This document shows positions 26,872 to 32,125 of a stretch of DNA of 32,125 bases, piece after piece (within the stretch, counting starts at the first letter, position 1; every line of letters starts with the position of its first letter). The DNA is taken from the NCBI GenBank assembly GCA_903928685.1, contig CAIYRS010000037.1:1-32125 (forward strand), read 5' to 3'. The notes beneath the pieces are model-generated. The model saw nothing but the letters and a program-made list of their open reading frames with translations. It did not search any database and was not told where the DNA came from. Origin of the DNA: an uncultured Methylococcaceae bacterium (GTDB taxonomy: Bacteria; Pseudomonadota; Gammaproteobacteria; Methylococcales; Methylomonadaceae). A program made the translations under genes and the position numbers.

Positions 26872-26887
26872 GTCTTTTTCCCTTCAA

Positions 26888-27559
26888 CTATTTTTTAGAT
26901 TCAGAATTAATCGATGCGATATGCGCATCCATATCAAACACTTCGCCTTTGAAGATCCATACTTTGATACCGATAATTCCATAAGTTGTATTGGCTTCGG
27001 CAGTTGCATAATCTATATCAGCGCGCAAAGTATGAAGAGGCACACGACCTTCTCTATACCATTCTGTACGAGCAATCTCAGCACCATTTAATCTGCCGCC
27101 AATGCTTATTTTTATTCCTTCAGCACCAAGACGCATAGTATTAGTAACAGCACGCTTCATCGCACGGCGATACATAATACGTTTTTCCAACTGCTGTGCT
27201 ACACCTTCAGCTACCAGCTGGGCATCTAATTCAGGCTTTCTAATTTCTTCAACATTCAGCTGTACTGGAATGCCCATTAATTTTGAGATTTCTTGTCTCA
27301 AAACATCAATGTCTTCACCTTTCTTACCGATAACAATACCTGGACGGGCAGTATGCACCGTAATATGAGCATTGTTCGCAGGACGATTTATTTGAATTTT
27401 GCTAACTGAAGCGTTGGCCAATTTTTTTCTTATAAATTCTCTGACCTTCAAATCTTGATGCAGAAAAACGGAATAGTCTTGGCTATTTGCGTACCATCTT
27501 GAATTCCAGTCTTTGACTATACCAAGACGTATGCCTGTGGGATGTACTTTCTGACCCAT
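26888..27559 (-). CDS. rpsC: 30S ribosomal protein S3
   Basis: Head protein of 223 residues lining the mRNA entry tunnel. It starts [18 protein letters not shown], has the KH domain with [19 protein letters not shown], and the C-terminal S3 domain with [21 protein letters not shown]. It lies nine bases behind rplV. Confidence 0.98.
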   Translation of the reverse strand: MGQKVHPTGIRLGIVKDWNSRWYANSQDYSVFLHQDLKVREFIRKKLANASVSKIQINRPANNAHITVHTARPGIVIGKKGEDIDVLRQEISKLMGIPVQLNVEEIRKPELDAQLVAEGVAQQLEKRIMYRRAMKRAVTNTMRLGAEGIKISIGGRLNGAEIARTEWYREGRVPLHTLRADIDYATAEANTTYGIIGIKVWIFKGEVFDMDAHIASINSESKK

Positions 27560-27568
27560 TTTATGTTC

Positions 27569-27904
27569 CTACTCGACTTCTGCAACTTTGATTGTAATAT
27601 GGCAAGTGCGTTTCAAAATATGATTGCCACGCCCTTTCGCCCGTGCACTAAACCGTTTTAATGTTGCACCTTCGTTCACATAAACGGTAGAGACTTTCAA
27701 TTCATCAATATCAGCATTTTCATTATGCTCTGCATTAGCGATTGCTGATTCTAAAATTTTCTGAAAAATAGCCGCCGCTTTTTTTGAGCTGAATTTAAGC
27801 ACGTTCAATGCCTTTTCAACTGATAATCCACGAATTTGATCACCAACTAAACGAGCTTTCTGAGCGGATAAAGGTGCATTGTTTAATTTCGCTGAAACTT
27901 CCAT
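27569..27904 (-). CDS. rplV: 50S ribosomal protein L22
   Basis: A 111-residue protein whose long loop lines the exit tunnel. It has [24 protein letters not shown] and the tunnel-loop region [21 protein letters not shown]. The ATG at 27904, seven bases after TAGG, is preferred over a GTG one codon upstream. Confidence 0.96.
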   Translation of the reverse strand: MEVSAKLNNAPLSAQKARLVGDQIRGLSVEKALNVLKFSSKKAAAIFQKILESAIANAEHNENADIDELKVSTVYVNEGATLKRFSARAKGRGNHILKRTCHITIKVAEVE

Positions 27905-27912
27905 CACAAAAC

Positions 27913-28185
27913 CTACCTTGATTTTTTATCAGCCACATGGCCTTTATAAGTACGAGTAGGAGCAAACTCACCGAGTTTATGCCCAATCATATTCTCAGAA
28001 ACCAACACTGGTATATGCAAACGACCATTATGCACTGCAATAGTCAGCCCAAGCATGTCAGGGATTATCATTGATCTTCTGGACCATGTTTTAATTGGTT
28101 TCCTATTATTGCTACTTACGGCATCTTCTACTTTTTTTAGAAGATGGTGGTCAATAAACGGACCTTTTTTAATTGAACGCGGCAT
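27913..28185 (-). CDS. rpsS: 30S ribosomal protein S19
   Basis: A 90-residue head protein that forms a complex with S13. Diagnostic parts are [43 protein letters not shown] (in part) and [15 protein letters not shown]. Nine bases separate it from rplB upstream. Confidence 0.98.
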   Translation of the reverse strand: MPRSIKKGPFIDHHLLKKVEDAVSSNNRKPIKTWSRRSMIIPDMLGLTIAVHNGRLHIPVLVSENMIGHKLGEFAPTRTYKGHVADKKSR

Positions 28186-28194
28186 GTACCCTCA

Positions 28195-29022
28195 CTATTT
28201 CTGCTTACGGCGTCTGATAATCATATTATCAGTACGTTTATTTTTTCTTGTTTTATAACCTTTAGTAGGCATACCCCAAGGAGATACTGGATGTCTTCCG
28301 CCTGAAGTACGACCTTCACCACCACCATGTGGATGGTCAACCGGGTTCATTACAACCCCGCGCACTGTAGGACGAATACCTCTCCATCTTGATGCACCCG
28401 CTTTTCCTAAAGACGAAAGGTTATGTTCAGAATTGGAAACCTCACCAATTACGGCTTTACAATCTGCCATAACTTTACGCATTTCACCTGAACGTAATCT
28501 TATAGTTGCATGAGCACCATCTCTTGCAACCAACTGAACAGATGTTCCTGCACTTCTTGCAAGCTGCGCGCCTTTTCCTGGCTTTAATTCAACACAATGC
28601 ACGGTTGTACCCATTGGGATATTTCTCAAAGGCATACAATTGCCTGGTTTTACAGGTGCATTTTCTGAAGAAAGAATTTCTTGACCTACCACTAATCCTT
28701 TAGGGGCAATGATGTATCTACGCTCACCATCTTTAAACAAAACCAAAGCAATATTTGCAGTTCTGTTTGGATCATATTCCAAGCGCTCTACCACAGCCGG
28801 AATATCTAATTTATTTCTTTTAAAATCAATAATGCGATAGTGTTGTTTATGACCACCACCAACATGACGTGTTGTTATACGTCCCGCATTATTTCTTCCG
28901 CCTGATTTGTTATTTTTGTCTAACAAAGGTGCGTATGGTTTGCCTTTATGCAAATCATCATTTTTTATACGTACTACAAACCTAGATCCTGGTGATGTCG
29001 GTTTTGACTTTACAATCGCCAT
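28195..29022 (-). CDS. rplB: 50S ribosomal protein L2
   Basis: Highly conserved 275-residue protein at the peptidyl-transferase centre and subunit interface. It contains [20 protein letters not shown] and the C-terminal [16 protein letters not shown] with the histidine equivalent to E. coli His229. The last residues are strongly basic ([17 protein letters not shown]). Confidence 0.98.
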   Translation of the reverse strand: MAIVKSKPTSPGSRFVVRIKNDDLHKGKPYAPLLDKNNKSGGRNNAGRITTRHVGGGHKQHYRIIDFKRNKLDIPAVVERLEYDPNRTANIALVLFKDGERRYIIAPKGLVVGQEILSSENAPVKPGNCMPLRNIPMGTTVHCVELKPGKGAQLARSAGTSVQLVARDGAHATIRLRSGEMRKVMADCKAVIGEVSNSEHNLSSLGKAGASRWRGIRPTVRGVVMNPVDHPHGGGEGRTSGGRHPVSPWGMPTKGYKTRKNKRTDNMIIRRRKQK

Positions 29023-29059
29023 GGTTTTTACCGTTTCCTATTGACTTTTATAGCTTAAA

Positions 29060-29359
29060 TTAAGCAGCAGAAAATTCTATATCGTGGCCTGGCTTAAGCT
29101 TTACATAAGCTTTTTTCCAATCGGATCTTTTACCCAAAGTACGACCAAATCTTTTTTCTTTGCCTTTAACGTTCAGTACATTTACAGACTCAACTTCAAC
29201 ATTAAACATGGCTTCTACTGCATCTCTGACATCATGCTTTGTTGCTTTTTTTTGCACTTTGAATACAAACTGCTTATTTTTTTCAGCAGCAATTGTACTT
29301 TTTTCAGAAATTATAGGAGCTGCAATAACTGCCGCTAATTCATATTTGCTTAAACTCAT
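29060..29359 (-). CDS. rplW: 50S ribosomal protein L23
   Basis: A 99-residue exit-site protein, the docking point for trigger factor and SRP. It shows [20 protein letters not shown] and [18 protein letters not shown]. Its ATG overlaps the rplD stop by four bases (ATGA). Confidence 0.97.
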   Translation of the reverse strand: MSLSKYELAAVIAAPIISEKSTIAAEKNKQFVFKVQKKATKHDVRDAVEAMFNVEVESVNVLNVKGKEKRFGRTLGKRSDWKKAYVKLKPGHDIEFSAA

Positions 29360-29976
29360 GCCAAATGCTCCTCTATTTTCTTAAGTGCATCCGGCGTAGC
29401 AATAACTTTATCGGCCGCAACCAATAAAACCGGACTTAGATTGATTGCCTCAATCACTTCAACATAAGGGATATTTCTTGAAGCCAACGCAAGATTTTCA
29501 TCTACCACATCAACAACAATCAAAATTCTCTTACCAACAACGTCTTTTAATTTTGCTACTAAATCTTTCGTTTTAGGCGTAGTTGGCAAAATCTCAGTGC
29601 TGACGACCAAACGCTCTTGTCTTAATAATTCTGACAAAATAGAGCGTATACCGACTCGAAACATTTTTTTGTTTAGCTTTTGGTCATACGATCTTGGGCG
29701 GGCAGCAAAAGCAACACCACCAGTACGCCAAACTGGACTACGTGTAGTACCAGCACGTGCTCTACCAGTGCCTTTTTGACGCCAAGGCTTAGCACCGCCA
29801 CCGCTTACATCAGAACGGGTTTTTTGCGCTTTGGTGCCAGCACGGGCTGCAGCCAAATAACGTGTAACCAATTGGTGTACTAAAGTTTCATTATAAGACT
29901 GTCCGAAAACAGCTTCTGCCACTTCCAGATGTCCAATAGATTCTTGTTGATTTAATGCAGGTATTTGCAAACCCAT
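29356..29976 (-). CDS. rplD: 50S ribosomal protein L4
   Basis: A 206-residue protein with the extended loop that lines the exit tunnel: [20 protein letters not shown] and [19 protein letters not shown]. In E. coli L4 also represses the S10 operon; no evidence for that is visible, because the region before rpsJ is occupied by tuf with only five bases between. Three bases separate it from rplC. Confidence 0.98.
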   Translation of the reverse strand: MGLQIPALNQQESIGHLEVAEAVFGQSYNETLVHQLVTRYLAAARAGTKAQKTRSDVSGGGAKPWRQKGTGRARAGTTRSPVWRTGGVAFAARPRSYDQKLNKKMFRVGIRSILSELLRQERLVVSTEILPTTPKTKDLVAKLKDVVGKRILIVVDVVDENLALASRNIPYVEVIEAINLSPVLLVAADKVIATPDALKKIEEHLA

Positions 29977-29979
29977 GAC

Positions 29980-30630
29980 TTAACCTTTTCTTCTTGTTTT
30001 CATTGCGGGAGTAATTACAACATCACCGCCTTTAGCACCGGGAACGGCACCTTTTACTAAAATCAACTTTCTTTCCGCATCAATTGCATGGATTGTCAAA
30101 TTTTGTACTGTTTTAGTGACAGCACCCATATGACCTTCCATCTTTTTTCCCTTGAAAACCCGACCAGGTGTTTGGTTCATACCGATAGAACCTAATACCC
30201 TATGCGAACGTGAGTTACCGTGGGTTGCATCCTGCATATGAAAATTGTGTCTTTTGATACCGCCAGCAAAACCTTTACCGATGCTTTTGCCTTGTACGTC
30301 AACTAACTGGCCTTCGCTAAAAATAGCTAAATCCAATTCATTACCAGTTGCATACTGCTCGCCTTCGCCATCTTCAAGACGGAACTCCCAAAGACCTCTA
30401 CCAGCCAACACATTAGCGGCAGCAAAGTGCCCAGCCATTGGCTTATTGACGCGGGAAGATTTTTTCTCACCGACGGTTACTTGAATTGAACGATACCCGT
30501 CATTTTCAAGACTTTTAACTTGAGTGACCCTATGAGAATCAATCTGAAGGACAGTAACCGGTACGGATGAACCATCTTCACAAAAAACTCTGGTCATACC
30601 ACACTTGCGACCAACTAGACCTATTGACAT
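29980..30630 (-). CDS. rplC: 50S ribosomal protein L3
   Basis: Early-assembly protein of 216 residues reaching the peptidyl-transferase centre. It has [20 protein letters not shown] at the start and [18 protein letters not shown], where the glutamine is the residue methylated by PrmB in E. coli. It lies 13 bases behind rpsJ. Confidence 0.98.
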   Translation of the reverse strand: MSIGLVGRKCGMTRVFCEDGSSVPVTVLQIDSHRVTQVKSLENDGYRSIQVTVGEKKSSRVNKPMAGHFAAANVLAGRGLWEFRLEDGEGEQYATGNELDLAIFSEGQLVDVQGKSIGKGFAGGIKRHNFHMQDATHGNSRSHRVLGSIGMNQTPGRVFKGKKMEGHMGAVTKTVQNLTIHAIDAERKLILVKGAVPGAKGGDVVITPAMKTRRKG

Positions 30631-30643
30631 TTGCCAATTCCTC

Positions 30644-30955
30644 TTAATTCAACTTTATCTGAACATCTACGCCCGCAGCAAGATCCAACTTCATCAATGC
30701 ATCTACGGTTTTGTCTGTTGGCTCAACAATATCCAACAGTCTTTTGTATGTTCTTAATTCATATTGATCACGCGCATCTTTGTTTACATGCGGAGAAATC
30801 AAAATTGTAAAACGTTCTTTTTTAGTAGGCAGAGGAATAGGGCCCTTAATTTGGGCACCTGTTCTTCTTGCAGTTTCTACTATCTCACCAGCCGATTGGT
30901 CGATCAATTTATGGTCGAAAGATTTCAAACGGATTCTGATAGTTTGATTAGACAT
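30644..30955 (-). CDS. rpsJ: 30S ribosomal protein S10 (NusE)
   Basis: A 103-residue 30S head protein that also acts with NusB in transcription antitermination. It has [17 protein letters not shown], the loop [20 protein letters not shown] and the ending VDVQIKLN. Only five bases separate it from the tuf stop, so S10 is expressed as part of a tuf-rpsJ transcript. Confidence 0.98.
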   Translation of the reverse strand: MSNQTIRIRLKSFDHKLIDQSAGEIVETARRTGAQIKGPIPLPTKKERFTILISPHVNKDARDQYELRTYKRLLDIVEPTDKTVDALMKLDLAAGVDVQIKLN

Positions 30956-30960
30956 ATTTA

Positions 30961-32125
<1,165 letters not shown>

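Overview
The window looks like a chromosomal segment of a gammaproteobacterial (type I) methanotroph or close methylotroph, probably Methylococcales. The main support is a periplasmic PQQ methanol dehydrogenase with the Asp-x-Asp signature of the lanthanide-dependent XoxF type, together with an FchA-type methenyl-tetrahydrofolate cyclohydrolase, a gammaproteobacterial GshA, a PEP-CTERM-type regulator (PrsR) and short dispersed palindromic repeats. The genus assignment is inference; no 16S rRNA gene is present.

Left part (about 1-14.4 kb, moderate GC): a mosaic of small housekeeping units separated by dispersed inverted repeats. In order: a MAPEG-family membrane protein (-); gshA-cysH (+), linking sulfate reduction and glutathione synthesis; a membrane-anchored AlbA_2/Schlafen-type protein behind hemL (-); divergently, cobO and a small membrane-anchored protein (+); a hicA-hicB toxin-antitoxin pair (-) bracketed by inverted copies of one repeat; an asparagine-synthetase-like protein that lacks the glutaminase cysteine, followed by prsR (-); cysS-fchA (-); and divergently ppiB-lpxH (+). 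hemL and cobO both belong to tetrapyrrole metabolism.

Middle (14.4-17.5 kb): xoxF stands alone, without xoxG or xoxJ beside it. It is closed by a strong terminator and followed almost at once by an orphan RND/HlyD-type periplasmic adaptor gene with an acidic C-terminus. The gap between them is too small for an obvious promoter, so adaptor expression by read-through from xoxF is plausible. This pair is the most interesting accessory unit in the window. A bidirectional terminator separates it from the ribosomal genes.

Right part (17.5-32.1 kb, visibly more AT-rich): a complete S10-spc-alpha ribosomal protein supercluster on the minus strand. Transcription order is tuf (cut by the window edge), rpsJ, rplC, rplD, rplW, rplB, rpsS, rplV, rpsC, rplP, rpmC, rpsQ, rplN, rplX, rplE, rpsN, rpsH, rplF, rplR, rpsE, rpmD, rplO, secY, rpmJ, rpsM, rpsK, rpsD, rpoA, rplQ. 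Several genes overlap by 1-4 bases. A convincing internal promoter and a hairpin holding the Shine-Dalgarno of rpsM lie between rpmJ and rpsM.

No rRNA, tRNA, CRISPR array, transposase or phage gene was found. I see no clearly undescribed multi-gene system. The best leads are the xoxF-adaptor pair, the Ser2 asparagine-synthetase/PrsR pair, and the repeat-bracketed hicAB module.
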